A DNA stretch of 64,000 nucleotides from NCBI RefSeq assembly GCF_016406145.1, contig NZ_CP066306.1, positions 310,001-374,000 on the forward strand, in the 5' to 3' direction. The position numbers and the translations under genes are program-made. Source of the stretch: Pseudomonas putida (lineage in GTDB: Bacteria; Pseudomonadota; Gammaproteobacteria; Pseudomonadales; Pseudomonadaceae). Shown one piece after another: positions 33,521 to 42,430 of the stretch. The notes beneath the pieces are model-generated. The model made no database searches. It worked only from the letters and a program-made list of their open reading frames with translations, and was not told the DNA's origin. Positions within the stretch are counted from its first letter, which is position 1. Each line of letters begins with the position of its first letter.

Positions 33521-34579
33521 ATGAACCACGCCACCCCGGGCGCACAAATGAAAGTGCGCGGTATCCACAAGCGTTTCGGCGCCTTCACGGCGTTGAACAA
33601 TGTCTCCCTGGACATCGCCGCCGGCGAGCTGGTTTGCCTGCTCGGCCCTTCCGGCTGCGGCAAGACCACCCTGCTGCGATGCATCGCAGGGCTGGAACGC
33701 CAAGACCGTGGCGAGTTGTACATCGGTGAGCGTGACATCAGCGAATTACCCCCCCAGGCGCGTGACTACGGCATCCTCTTTCAATCCTACGCGCTGTTCC
33801 CCAACCTCAATGTCGAAGCCAACATTGCCTACGGCCTGAACCGCAGTGGCCGTGAAGAAAGCCGCCAGCGCGTAGCCGAGATGCTGGACCTGGTAGGCCT
33901 GGCCGGCAGTGAAAAGAAATACCCCGGGCAATTGTCCGGTGGTCAACAGCAGCGGGTTGCGTTGGCCCGTGCCCTGGCCCCGTCGCCCTCGCTGCTGTTG
34001 CTCGACGAGCCGATGTCGGCGCTGGATGCGCGTGTGCGTGAGCACCTGTGTACCGAACTTAGACAGCTGCAGCGTCAACTGGGTATCACGACGCTGATGG
34101 TCACCCACAACCAGGACGAGGCCATGTTGATGGCCGACCGCATTGCGGTGATGAACAACGGCCAGGTCGAGCAGTACGCCACCCCTCAGGAAATCTACGA
34201 TCAGCCGTCCACGCCGTTCGTTGCCGAGTTCGTTGGCCAAGGCAACTGGCTGCCGTTTCAGCGTACTGGCGACAGCCACGCTCAAGTGGGCGCCATGAGT
34301 ATGCGTCTGGCAGCGGGTGCGCTGCGGGCCAGCAGCGGAAGACTGTTCTGCCGCCCGGAGGCAATTACCGTCAACCCAGTGATGCACGAAGAAAACCTCT
34401 TCCCGGCCAAGGTCCATGAAATCACATTCCTCGGCAACCGCTGCCGCATGAGCTTTGAGCTCAAGGCCCTGCCGGGCCATCCGCTGCTCGCCGAGTTGTC
34501 GCCAGAAGCCATGCCACGCCTGGGCTCGCAGGACATCTGGGTGGCTCTACCGCCACAGAGCCTGCAGGTGTTTGCCTGA
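33521..34579 (+). CDS. ABC importer ATPase, putative 2-aminoethylphosphonate type (PhnT-like)
   Basis: 352-residue nucleotide-binding subunit. Walker A GPSGCGKTT (about 44-52), Q-loop LFQSYALFPNL, signature LSGGQQQRVALARAL, Walker B LLLLDEPMSALDAR and H-loop VTHNQDEA are intact, followed by a TOBE-type domain (about 270-350). It resembles the ATPases annotated as putative 2-aminoethylphosphonate importers (PhnT/AepV-like) more than spermidine or iron systems. GAGG stands before the ATG. The permease gene begins one base after its stop codon. Substrate assignment is by family resemblance. Confidence 0.85.
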   Translation: MNHATPGAQMKVRGIHKRFGAFTALNNVSLDIAAGELVCLLGPSGCGKTTLLRCIAGLERQDRGELYIGERDISELPPQARDYGILFQSYALFPNLNVEANIAYGLNRSGREESRQRVAEMLDLVGLAGSEKKYPGQLSGGQQQRVALARALAPSPSLLLLDEPMSALDARVREHLCTELRQLQRQLGITTLMVTHNQDEAMLMADRIAVMNNGQVEQYATPQEIYDQPSTPFVAEFVGQGNWLPFQRTGDSHAQVGAMSMRLAAGALRASSGRLFCRPEAITVNPVMHEENLFPAKVHEITFLGNRCRMSFELKALPGHPLLAELSPEAMPRLGSQDIWVALPPQSLQVFA

Positions 34580-34580
34580 G

Positions 34581-36305
34581 ATGGCCGCGCCCATGCCCTT
34601 GTCGCTGACCCAACCCAAGCACACAGCGCGTAATGATGTTGCCTTCGGTGATCGGTTGTTCGTCGTCGGTGGCAAGTGCCTGCTGCTGACCTTGCTGTTG
34701 CTGGCGGTGCTGATGCCGTTGCTGGCGATCTTCTGGCGCGGCTTCAGCGGTGATGCCGGCCAGGGTGGCGGCCTGCTGGCGGCTCGTGAATTGTTCGCCA
34801 GCGAAAACTTCCACTGGCTGCTTGGCAACAGCTTGTCGGTTGCCTTCACGGTTGCCGCGATCGTGGTCCCCCTGGCATACCTGTTCGCTTATGCCTTGCA
34901 GCGCACGCTGATACCGGCCAAGGGGCTGTGGCGGGGGATCTCGCTGCTGCCACTGCTGGCGCCGTCGATGTTGCCGGCGATTGCCCTGGTCTATCTGTTC
35001 GGTAACCAAGGCCTGCTGCGCGGGTTGCTCAGTGACAACATCTATGGCTTCTGGGGCATTGTCCTGGGGGAGGCCATCTACACCTTCCCGCATGCGCTTA
35101 TGATCCTGCTGTCGGCCTTGTCGCTGGCCGACGCACGGTTGTTCGATGCCGCCTCCAGCATGGGAGCCGGGGCTTCGCGGGCGTTTCGCAGCATTACCTG
35201 GCCGGCAACGCGCCAGGCGGTGTTCGCGGCGTTCTGCCTGGTGTTTACCCTGACCATCACCGATTTCGGTGTACCGGTGGTTGTCGGTGGCGACTACCAG
35301 GTGCTGGCGCTCGAGGCCTACAAGGCGGTCGTCGGCCAGCAGCAATTCGGCCGGGGTGCATTGATCGGCATGGTACTGCTGGTGCCGGCATTGCTGAGCT
35401 TTGCGGTAGATGCCTGGCTGCGTCGCCGTCAGGGCGAGGCCATGAGTGGTCGTGCCCAGGTGTTCGAGCCCAAGCCGTCGTCTGGTCGTGATGCCTGCTA
35501 TCTGGTGATCGTCCTGCTGGTATGCACGGTGCTGGTGGGCGTGATCGGTATGGCGGTGTACTCGTCTCTGGTGACCTTCTGGCCCTACAACCTGACCTTG
35601 TCGTTCAAGCACTACATGTTCGAAGACACCGCTGGCGGTGGCTGGCTGGCCTATCGCAACAGCGTGACCATGGCCATCGGCACCGCGCTGATCGGCAGCA
35701 TGGTGATTTTTGCCGGTGCCTACCTGATGGAGAAAACCCAGGGCCAGCGTTTGCTCAACCAGGCCCTGCGCCTACTCAGCTTCATCCCCATGGCGGTGCC
35801 GGGGTTGGTGCTGGGCCTGGGCTATGTCTTCTTCTTCAACCTCAGTGGCAACCCCCTGCACGTGTTCTATGGCGGCATGGGGCTCTTGGTGGTATGCACC
35901 ATCGCCCACTACCTGACCACTGCGCAGATGACCGCAACCACGGCGTTGCGCCAGCTCGATGGCGAGTTCGAGGCCGCCGCGCTGTCGCTCAAGGCGCCGT
36001 TGTACAAGCACTTCGTGCGGGTCACCGTGCCGATCTGCCTGCCCGCACTGCTGGACATCATCCGTTATCTGTTCGTCTCGGCCATGACCACGGTATCGGC
36101 GGCAATCTTCCTGTACAGCCCCGACACCATTCTCGCCGCCGTCGCCGTGCTGAACATGGACGATGCCGGCAATGTCGGCGGCGCTGCCGCCATGTCGACC
36201 TTGATCCTGCTGACCAGTGCGGCTGCATCGCTGCTGCTGGCCGGCGCTTCCCGCGGCCTGCTACGCCGCTCCCAGGCCTGGCGCCAGCGCGCTCCCGGCC
36301 ATTGA
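34581..36305 (+). CDS. ABC importer fused permease, putative 2-aminoethylphosphonate type
   Basis: 574-residue membrane protein carrying two fused MetI-like permease halves of about six helices each (about 30-285 and 320-565). Each half has an EAA-type cytoplasmic loop: AASSMGAGASRAFRSITWP in the first and EAAALSLKAPLYKHFVRVTVP in the second. One polypeptide therefore supplies both membrane domains of the transporter. The ATG at 34581 follows the ATPase stop codon by one base. Followed by the binding-protein gene after 30 bp. Confidence 0.85.
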   Translation: MAAPMPLSLTQPKHTARNDVAFGDRLFVVGGKCLLLTLLLLAVLMPLLAIFWRGFSGDAGQGGGLLAARELFASENFHWLLGNSLSVAFTVAAIVVPLAYLFAYALQRTLIPAKGLWRGISLLPLLAPSMLPAIALVYLFGNQGLLRGLLSDNIYGFWGIVLGEAIYTFPHALMILLSALSLADARLFDAASSMGAGASRAFRSITWPATRQAVFAAFCLVFTLTITDFGVPVVVGGDYQVLALEAYKAVVGQQQFGRGALIGMVLLVPALLSFAVDAWLRRRQGEAMSGRAQVFEPKPSSGRDACYLVIVLLVCTVLVGVIGMAVYSSLVTFWPYNLTLSFKHYMFEDTAGGGWLAYRNSVTMAIGTALIGSMVIFAGAYLMEKTQGQRLLNQALRLLSFIPMAVPGLVLGLGYVFFFNLSGNPLHVFYGGMGLLVVCTIAHYLTTAQMTATTALRQLDGEFEAAALSLKAPLYKHFVRVTVPICLPALLDIIRYLFVSAMTTVSAAIFLYSPDTILAAVAVLNMDDAGNVGGAAAMSTLILLTSAAASLLLAGASRGLLRRSQAWRQRAPGH

Positions 36306-36335
36306 CCGACTGCCCACACTGACAGGAAACGCATC

Positions 36336-37361
36336 ATGTTCAAGCCCCTCGCACTTGCCGCTGCCGTGTCCGCTGTATTCAGCCTGCAGGCTTCGGCCGC
36401 CAGTACGCAGCTGACCGTCTACACCGCCCTGGAAGCCGAGCAGCTCAAGACGTACAAGCTGGCCTTCGAAAAGGCCAATCCGGACATCGAGATCAAGTGG
36501 GTGCGTGACTCCACCGGCATCATCACCGCCAAGCTGCTGGCCGAGAAAGAGCGCCCGCAGGCCGATGCGGTATGGGGGCTGGCGGCTTCCAGCCTGGCCA
36601 TCCTCGACCAGAACGGCATGCTTGAAGCCTATGCACCGAAAGATCTGGGCAAGATCTCCGCCAACTACCGTGACGCTGCCAACCCGCCAGCTTGGGTCGG
36701 CATGGACGTTTGGGCCGCGACGATCTGCTTCAATACCATCGAGGCTCAGAAGCAGGGCCTGAGCAAACCGGTGAGCTGGCAGGACCTGACCAAGCCGGAG
36801 TACAAGGGCAAGATCGTGATGCCGAACCCGGCGTCGTCGGGTACCGGCTTCCTGGATGTGAGCGCATGGCTGCAGACCTTTGGCGAGCCTCAGGGCTGGG
36901 CTTATATGGACGCGCTGCACCAGAACATCGGCCAGTACGTCCATTCCGGCTCCAAGCCTTGCAAACTGGCTGCGGCAGGGGAGTTCCCGATCGGTATCTC
37001 CTTCGAGTACCCGGCGGTGCAGCTCAAGCGCCAGGGCGCGCCACTGGATATCGTCCTGCCCAAGGAAGGCCTGGGCTGGGAGATCGAGGCGACTGCAGTG
37101 ATCAAAGGTTCACCGAAGGCTGATGCCGCCAAGCGGCTGGCGGATTTCTCGGCAAGCCCTGCGGCCATGGAACTGTACAAGGAGAACTTCGCTGTACTCG
37201 CTGCGCCGGGCATTGCCAAGCCGCAAACCGAGCTGCCCGCGGACTATGAGCAGCGCCTGATCAAGAACGACTTTGCCTGGGCTTCGAAGAACCGTGACCA
37301 GATCCTGGCCGAGTGGCGCAAGCGTTATGACGGCAAGTCGGAGAAGGTGGCGCAGCAGTAA
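36336..37361 (+). CDS. ABC importer periplasmic binding protein, putative 2-aminoethylphosphonate type
   Basis: 341-residue receptor of the bacterial type-1 (iron/phosphonate) extracellular family. A signal peptide covers about residues 1-23 (ending LQASA). The mature protein shows LTVYTALEAEQLKTYKLAFEKAN, IKWVRDSTGII and the C-terminal domain with SSGTGFLDVSAWLQTFGEP, as in proteins annotated as aminoethylphosphonate-binding (PhnS/AepX-like). AGGAAA precedes the ATG. It ends the operon; hairpins follow. No phnWX or phnWAY catabolic genes lie in the window. Confidence 0.85.
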   Translation: MFKPLALAAAVSAVFSLQASAASTQLTVYTALEAEQLKTYKLAFEKANPDIEIKWVRDSTGIITAKLLAEKERPQADAVWGLAASSLAILDQNGMLEAYAPKDLGKISANYRDAANPPAWVGMDVWAATICFNTIEAQKQGLSKPVSWQDLTKPEYKGKIVMPNPASSGTGFLDVSAWLQTFGEPQGWAYMDALHQNIGQYVHSGSKPCKLAAAGEFPIGISFEYPAVQLKRQGAPLDIVLPKEGLGWEIEATAVIKGSPKADAAKRLADFSASPAAMELYKENFAVLAAPGIAKPQTELPADYEQRLIKNDFAWASKNRDQILAEWRKRYDGKSEKVAQQ

Positions 37362-37379
37362 GATCTGTGAGGCTTGCGA

Positions 37380-37407
37380 CCTCAGGTTGGCAGTGCCAAA
37401 CCTGAGG
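37380..37407 (+). terminator. Hairpin after the importer operon
   Basis: CCTCAGGTT (37380-37388) pairs with AACCTGAGG (37399-37407), with an additional inner pairing. There is no T-run, but the stem is strong; a REP-like GCGGGTTTACCCGC follows. Confidence 0.5.
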
Positions 37408-37444
37408 GCGCGGGTTTACCCGCGATCAGGCTGGAACGGATAGC

Positions 37445-38809
37445 TCAAATCTGCAATACCAGTGCTTCCAGCTGTTCCTGCCGCTCAGTCTGGTTCACCC
37501 GCGCCCCCGGATTGAGCGTCGACCACTGCGGATGCGCCCGCGCTTTGCTCAGCGCCTCGGGAAGCTTGCCTTCACGCCAGGTTTTCTCGTCCGGCTCATT
37601 CAGGCGAATACTGTTCTGTGCTGCATGCCCGCGGGTATCCAGTGCTGCCATCAACTGTTGCTGACGCAACGCCAATAGCCGCAACACCGTGTCATCCACC
37701 GTCAGCTCGCGCTGGCCCTTCAGTTTGCCCATCAACCGTGCGCCATAGTTGCGTGCAGTCTGCAGGGCTCCGCCGGCAATGGCTCCGGCCAAGGCGGCAG
37801 CACCCAGCGTAAGGCCACCGACCAGCAGGTCGACCCCCGCGCCGGCCGCTGCCCCTGCCGCCACGCCGCTGCCCAGGCGTACGCCCAATAGCTTCAAGGT
37901 TTCAGGGTTGAACAGGTCATCGCCCCAGCGCCCGTTCAACAGCGGCAGGTCACCGGCATTGGCATCTTCGCGACGGAAACCGTAGAGCTTCAGAAGCGCT
38001 TCGACGCAGCGCTGTTCTCGCTGGCGCACATCTTGGCGCAAGGCCTCGATGGCCTTGGCTTCAGCCGCTGGTTCAGTTTCGACGCTGCGCCGACATGCTG
38101 CGCAGTCGAGCAGCAGCTCTGCGATCAGCCGTTTACCGCTGTGCTGGCGGGCCAGCCGCTGTGCCTGCTGGTCGTCGATCAGCCGCTGCAGGGCGGGGCG
38201 GGCGTCTTCAAGCAGCAATGCCAAGCTCTCGTAAAGGCGGCGCTCGCCGTCTTCGGGAGGCGCAACGCTGTCGAACCGTACCAGCGCATGCAGCCCGAGG
38301 CGGGCCAGGGCCTCGCGCCATTCAGGTTCGCGATGCTGGCTGCTGGCGACGAAGTTGAGCACCGGCAGCAATGGCTTGCCGCAACTGGCCAGCACCTCCA
38401 GTTCGTCGCGGTATTTGGCCAGCACCGGCTCGCGGGCATCGATCACATACAGGCCGGCGTTGCTGGCCAGCAACTGGCGCAGCACCTTGGCTTCCTGCTC
38501 GAAGCGCTGACGTGCTTCGCTGCCCTGCAGAAAGCGCTCCAGCCGTGCCGGGCCGTCCAGGCGCTCGCCCGGCCGTTCGAGGCGCTCCAGGTAGTCGAGC
38601 AAGGCAATGGCATCTTCCAGCCCGGGGGTATCGTAGAGCTCAAGCAGCGGCTCACCGTCCACCGAAAGGCGCGCGCCCTCGACGTGGCGGGTGGTGCTCG
38701 GGCGATGAGACACCTCGCCGAAGCCGACATCGCGGGTCAGGGTGCGCAGCAGCGAGGTCTTGCCGACATTGGTGTGGCCGACCACGGCCAGTTTCAGTGG
38801 CTCAGTCAT
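37445..38809 (-). CDS. Era-like GTPase with DUF3482 domain
   Basis: 454-residue protein: N-terminal G domain with G1 GHTNVGKTS (about 11-19), G3 DTPGLED (about 60-66), but NFVA (about 152) in place of the usual G4 NKxD. The C-terminal half is DUF3482, with a Cys pair (LDCAACRRS) and a Gly/Ala-rich hydrophobic stretch at about 325-370 that could insert in or dock to the membrane. I chose the ATG at 38809, with GGAG at 7 nt; it overlaps the end of the upstream DUF2868 gene by 8 bp. The pair is probably a membrane GTPase unit of unknown function. Confidence 0.82.
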   Translation of the reverse strand: MTEPLKLAVVGHTNVGKTSLLRTLTRDVGFGEVSHRPSTTRHVEGARLSVDGEPLLELYDTPGLEDAIALLDYLERLERPGERLDGPARLERFLQGSEARQRFEQEAKVLRQLLASNAGLYVIDAREPVLAKYRDELEVLASCGKPLLPVLNFVASSQHREPEWREALARLGLHALVRFDSVAPPEDGERRLYESLALLLEDARPALQRLIDDQQAQRLARQHSGKRLIAELLLDCAACRRSVETEPAAEAKAIEALRQDVRQREQRCVEALLKLYGFRREDANAGDLPLLNGRWGDDLFNPETLKLLGVRLGSGVAAGAAAGAGVDLLVGGLTLGAAALAGAIAGGALQTARNYGARLMGKLKGQRELTVDDTVLRLLALRQQQLMAALDTRGHAAQNSIRLNEPDEKTWREGKLPEALSKARAHPQWSTLNPGARVNQTERQEQLEALVLQI

Positions 38810-40193
38810 GGCCATGCTCCAGCCAGTTCATGGGGGCGCTGTCGGCGTGGGGCAGGCCCAGCCGGTCGAGGGCTTCATGCCAGTCCCCCAGGCGCTCGGC
38901 GTCCAGGACCTGGCCCGGGGCAGCCTGCAACAACCAGATGCGCGTGGCACCGGCATTGCGTGCCAGCTCTGCCAGAAGTGCCAGGCTGCCGCGGTCAGGT
39001 GAGCGGCGGGGGTCACAGGCGATGGCCAGGCGTGCCGGAGGGAAGCGGCTCAACTGCTCGAGCAGCCGGTTGCGCGATTCACGGCTGTCGAGTACGCCGG
39101 CGTCGGTCACCCCCTTGGCCAGCGCAGGCGGCCATGGGCGCTGGTCGTCCAGTTCGAGGCCGACCAGCAAGGCCCCACTGCTGCCGGTTTCCAGTTGACC
39201 TGCCTGGAACTGTGGCAACGCTTCGGGGGCGGTGTCCTGCACACCAATCCGTTCGCTGCGGGGCATCAGTGCATCGCGCAGTTGGGCGTAGCCGGGCAGG
39301 CTGAGGTCCAGTGCCAGGCGTCGGCGACCCTGGTACCAGCGCCACAGGCACAAACCAGCCAACAGCAGGCGCGGCAGCAGGCCATAAACCAACACTACGC
39401 CCAGCAGCCAGCTGGCCCAGGCCTGGCGGGCGATATCAACGGCCAGCTGGGTGTCGCCGCTGGCGCGGATCATGCCCTCGTCCGGCACGGCAAAGCCGAG
39501 CAGTGAGGGCAGGGCACCAAGCGTTTGGGTAAGGGTGATGAAGGGCTCGGGGGCGAGCAGGGTGGTTTCCCAGACGAAGCCGTAGCGCCGGGTGGCAAGC
39601 AACACCAGCAGTAGTGTCAGCGCACTGAGCATGGCCGCCAGCCACAAGCTGTGCACGAGCAGGCCAAGCAACCAGCGGTTGAGGCGCTGGCGCTGCAGTA
39701 GCACCAGCAGTGCTGGCGCCAGGTGTACGGCCTTGGCGTCGCGCGCGAAGCGTTCGCTCAGCCAGAGCCACAGCCGTCCCAGGCTGGCGCCATGTTCGCC
39801 ACTCAAGGCCAGCCCGGCGGCCCAGCCCAGAAGCATCAGCAGGTTGAGCCCGAGCAGGCTGCCCAGCGCCCAGAACACGTTCACCGGGCGCAGGCCATCG
39901 CCGAGGGCGGCAAAGGCAAGGCCCGCGCCGCTGAGTATGGCCAACAGCAGCAACGCCAGCAGGGCCAGGCGTGCGCCTTGTTTCCAGTGCTGCAGGGCAG
40001 TGGTCATGCCATCCCGATCGGCCAGGAACAGTGCACGTGCTTCGATGCGGGCTGCCAGGTCGCCGCCCTGCTGGCGGGCGTGGCGGTTGGCTTCCTGATC
40101 CTCCAGGGGGCCGGCGTGTTCCTCGCGCAGGCGCACCGCTTCGGTGAGCCAGCGCTTGTCCAGTGGAGTATGTCCAGTCACAGGGTATTCCAT
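38802..40193 (-). CDS. DUF2868 membrane protein
   Basis: 463-residue protein with about four membrane helices (near 85-105, 115-135, 175-200 and 260-285) and a large soluble C-terminal domain (about 300-463). Function unknown. It is translationally coupled to the DUF3482 GTPase: its TGA lies just inside the start of that gene. The ATG at 40193 is preferred over an upstream in-frame start that overlaps the divergent folA promoter. Divergent from folA across 54 bp. Confidence 0.8.
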   Translation of the reverse strand: MEYPVTGHTPLDKRWLTEAVRLREEHAGPLEDQEANRHARQQGGDLAARIEARALFLADRDGMTTALQHWKQGARLALLALLLLAILSGAGLAFAALGDGLRPVNVFWALGSLLGLNLLMLLGWAAGLALSGEHGASLGRLWLWLSERFARDAKAVHLAPALLVLLQRQRLNRWLLGLLVHSLWLAAMLSALTLLLVLLATRRYGFVWETTLLAPEPFITLTQTLGALPSLLGFAVPDEGMIRASGDTQLAVDIARQAWASWLLGVVLVYGLLPRLLLAGLCLWRWYQGRRRLALDLSLPGYAQLRDALMPRSERIGVQDTAPEALPQFQAGQLETGSSGALLVGLELDDQRPWPPALAKGVTDAGVLDSRESRNRLLEQLSRFPPARLAIACDPRRSPDRGSLALLAELARNAGATRIWLLQAAPGQVLDAERLGDWHEALDRLGLPHADSAPMNWLEHGHD

Positions 40194-40247
40194 TGCACGG
40201 TTCAGGGCGCAAGCATAACCCACCATGGGTTTGCTATCCTCGCCGGC

Positions 40248-40763
40248 ATGACTACTTCACTCCCCCTCAGCCTGATTGCGGCCCTCGCCGAGAACCGCGT
40301 CATCGGCATCGACAACACCATGCCCTGGCACTTGCCGGGGGATTTCAAATACTTCAAGGCCACCACCTTGGGCAAGCCGATCATCATGGGCCGCAAGACC
40401 TGGGATTCGCTGGGCAGGCCGCTGCCGGGGCGCCTGAACATCGTGGTCAGTCGTCAGACGGGCTTGGCGCTGGCCGGCGCCGAAGTGTTCGCTTCGCTCG
40501 AAGATGCGCTGGAGCGCGCTGAGCAATGGGCGCGTGAGCAGGGTGTTGACGAACTGATGCTGATCGGCGGGGCGCAGTTGTACGCTCAGGCCCTGGAAAA
40601 GGGCTTGGTGAGCCGTATGTATCTGACCCGGGTGGAGCTTTCGCCGCAAGGGGATGCGTGGTTCCCGGAGTTCGACAAGGCGCAGTGGCAGCTGGCATCG
40701 AGTGAGCCGCAGACAGAGGCGGACAAGCCTGCGTATCACTTCGAGGTGTGGGACAAGTCTTGA
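40248..40763 (+). CDS. folA: Dihydrofolate reductase FolA
   Basis: NADPH-dependent reduction of dihydrofolate, recycling the folate oxidised by ThyA. The 171-residue protein shows the Met20-loop region ENRVIGIDNTMPWHLPGD, the NADPH-binding MGRKTWDSLGRPLPGR, and IGGAQLYAQAL near the C-terminus. The ATG at 40248 gives the normal start MTTSLPLSLIAAL; the frame is open for 175 codons upstream but runs antisense to the DUF2868 gene. A hairpin follows the stop. Confidence 0.95.
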   Translation: MTTSLPLSLIAALAENRVIGIDNTMPWHLPGDFKYFKATTLGKPIIMGRKTWDSLGRPLPGRLNIVVSRQTGLALAGAEVFASLEDALERAEQWAREQGVDELMLIGGAQLYAQALEKGLVSRMYLTRVELSPQGDAWFPEFDKAQWQLASSEPQTEADKPAYHFEVWDKS

Positions 40764-40770
40764 AGTGCTT

Positions 40771-40790
40771 GGGGCTGCGCAAGCAGCCCC
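40771..40790. terminator. Hairpin between convergent folA and tcyP
   Basis: GGGGCTGC pairs with GCAGCCCC over a GCAA tetraloop. No T-run on either strand, so termination is only suggested. Confidence 0.4.
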
Positions 40791-40797
40791 GTTGAGA

Positions 40798-42189
40798 TCA
40801 GGAGTGGCTCAACTCGGCATGCTCATCGCCGGCCATCACATCCTTGTCGGTTTCTTTCAACAACTGGCTGGTCACCACGCCCGCCGTCATCGAGCCGTTC
40901 ACGTTCAAGGCCGTTCGGCCCATGTCGATCAGCGGTTCAACCGAAATCAGCAGTGCCACCAGCTCGACCGGCAGCCCCATCGCTGGCAGCACGATCAGCG
41001 CTGCGAAGGTCGCACCGCCGCCCACGCCGGCAACGCCAGCGGAACTCAAGGTCACGATGGCCACCAAGGTCGCGATCCACAGCGGGTCGAAGGTGTCGAT
41101 ACCCACTGCCGGGGCCACCATCACCGCCAACATGGCCGGGTAGAGCCCGGCGCAGCCATTCTGGCCAATGGTTGCACCGAACGAGGCGCTGAAGCTGGCG
41201 ATCGACTGTGGTACGCCCAGGCGACGGGTCTGCGCCTCGATGTTCAACGGGATGCTTGCCGCGCTGGAGCGGCTGGTGAAGGCGAAGGTCAGCACCGGCC
41301 ATACCTTGCGCAGGAAGCGCAGCGGGCTGACGCCGGTTGCGGCCAAGATGATGCCGTGCACCACGAACATCAGGCCCAGGCCGATGTACGACACTACGAC
41401 GAAACTGCCGAGCTTGAGGATGTCGTCCAGGTTGGAGCTGGCCACCACTTTGGTCATCAGCGCCAGCACGCCGTACGGGGTCAGCTTCATCACCAGGCGC
41501 ACCAGGCGCATTACCCAGGCCTGCAGGGTATCGATGGCCGAGAGGGCGCGTGCGCCCTTCTCGGAGTCATCCTTGATCAGCTGCAGCGCGGCCAGCCCGA
41601 CGAACACGGCGAAGATCACCACGCTGATGATTGAGGTCGGCTTGGCCCGTGCCAGGTCGCCTACCGGATTGCTTGGGATGAACGAAAGCAGCAGTTGCGG
41701 GATGTTGAGGTCGGCGACCTTGCCGGCATAGTCACTGTGGATGGCCTGCAGGCGTGCGCTTTCCTGTGCGCCTGCCACCAGCCCCTCGGCGCTCAGGCCG
41801 AACAGATTGGTCAGGGCGATACCTATCAGCGCTGCGATGGCAGTGGTCAGCAGCAGTGTGCCGATGGTCAGGAAGCTGATGCGGCCAAGCGAGGAGGCGT
41901 TGTGCAGGCGGGCCACGGCGCTGAGGATCGAGGCGAAGATCAGCGGCATGACGATCATCTGCAGCAAGCCGACATAGCCGTTGCCGACTAGGTCCAGCCA
42001 GCCGATGGTGGCTTTCAGTACCGGGTGGCCAGCACCGTAGATGGTGTGCAGCACCAGGCCGAAGCCCACACCCAATGCCAGGCCGAGCAAGACTTTCTTG
42101 GCCAGGCTCCAGTCGGTATGGCGAGTTTGCGCCAGGCCCAGCAGCAAGGCCAGGAACACTAGCAGGTTGAGAGACAGCGGCAGGTTCAT
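40798..42189 (-). CDS. tcyP: L-cystine/dicarboxylate symporter family (TcyP/YdjN-like)
   Basis: 463-residue member of the dicarboxylate/amino acid:cation symporter family, most like the L-cystine transporters TcyP/YdjN. Eight or more membrane helices are predicted; the family core signature appears in [22 protein letters not shown] and in the Ser-rich [14 protein letters not shown] hairpin loop. The start at 42189 has GGAG upstream. Its promoter side contains TTATTCC in the sense direction (complement of 42307-42313), shared with the hydrolase/metQ sulfur region at 3.2-4.9 kb, which supports a sulfur-compound role. Other dicarboxylate substrates remain possible. Confidence 0.8.
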   Translation of the reverse strand: MNLPLSLNLLVFLALLLGLAQTRHTDWSLAKKVLLGLALGVGFGLVLHTIYGAGHPVLKATIGWLDLVGNGYVGLLQMIVMPLIFASILSAVARLHNASSLGRISFLTIGTLLLTTAIAALIGIALTNLFGLSAEGLVAGAQESARLQAIHSDYAGKVADLNIPQLLLSFIPSNPVGDLARAKPTSIISVVIFAVFVGLAALQLIKDDSEKGARALSAIDTLQAWVMRLVRLVMKLTPYGVLALMTKVVASSNLDDILKLGSFVVVSYIGLGLMFVVHGIILAATGVSPLRFLRKVWPVLTFAFTSRSSAASIPLNIEAQTRRLGVPQSIASFSASFGATIGQNGCAGLYPAMLAVMVAPAVGIDTFDPLWIATLVAIVTLSSAGVAGVGGGATFAALIVLPAMGLPVELVALLISVEPLIDMGRTALNVNGSMTAGVVTSQLLKETDKDVMAGDEHAELSHS

Positions 42190-42430
42190 TGAAGCTCCAG
42201 GAAAAAGCAGAAGAGGCATCGCCTCTGTGAGCGATTGCGAACGGAAATGCTAACAGCCTGAAAACAAACGAATTTATACCCAAAGGTAATTTGCTTAGTC
42301 GTTTATGGAATAACAGGTGGTCGTAAATAGCAATGAACACGACGTTTACAATTGTATGAGCGTCGCAGTGGAAGGGGGCTCGGGTGAGTGGGTGGTCTAG
42401 CTTTTCCCGATCAATTCAGGAGATTCGTAC

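Noticed and set aside
39723..40247. Open frame extending upstream of folA on the + strand
   Set aside because: Antisense shadow of the DUF2868 membrane-protein gene; folA starts at 40248 in the normal position.
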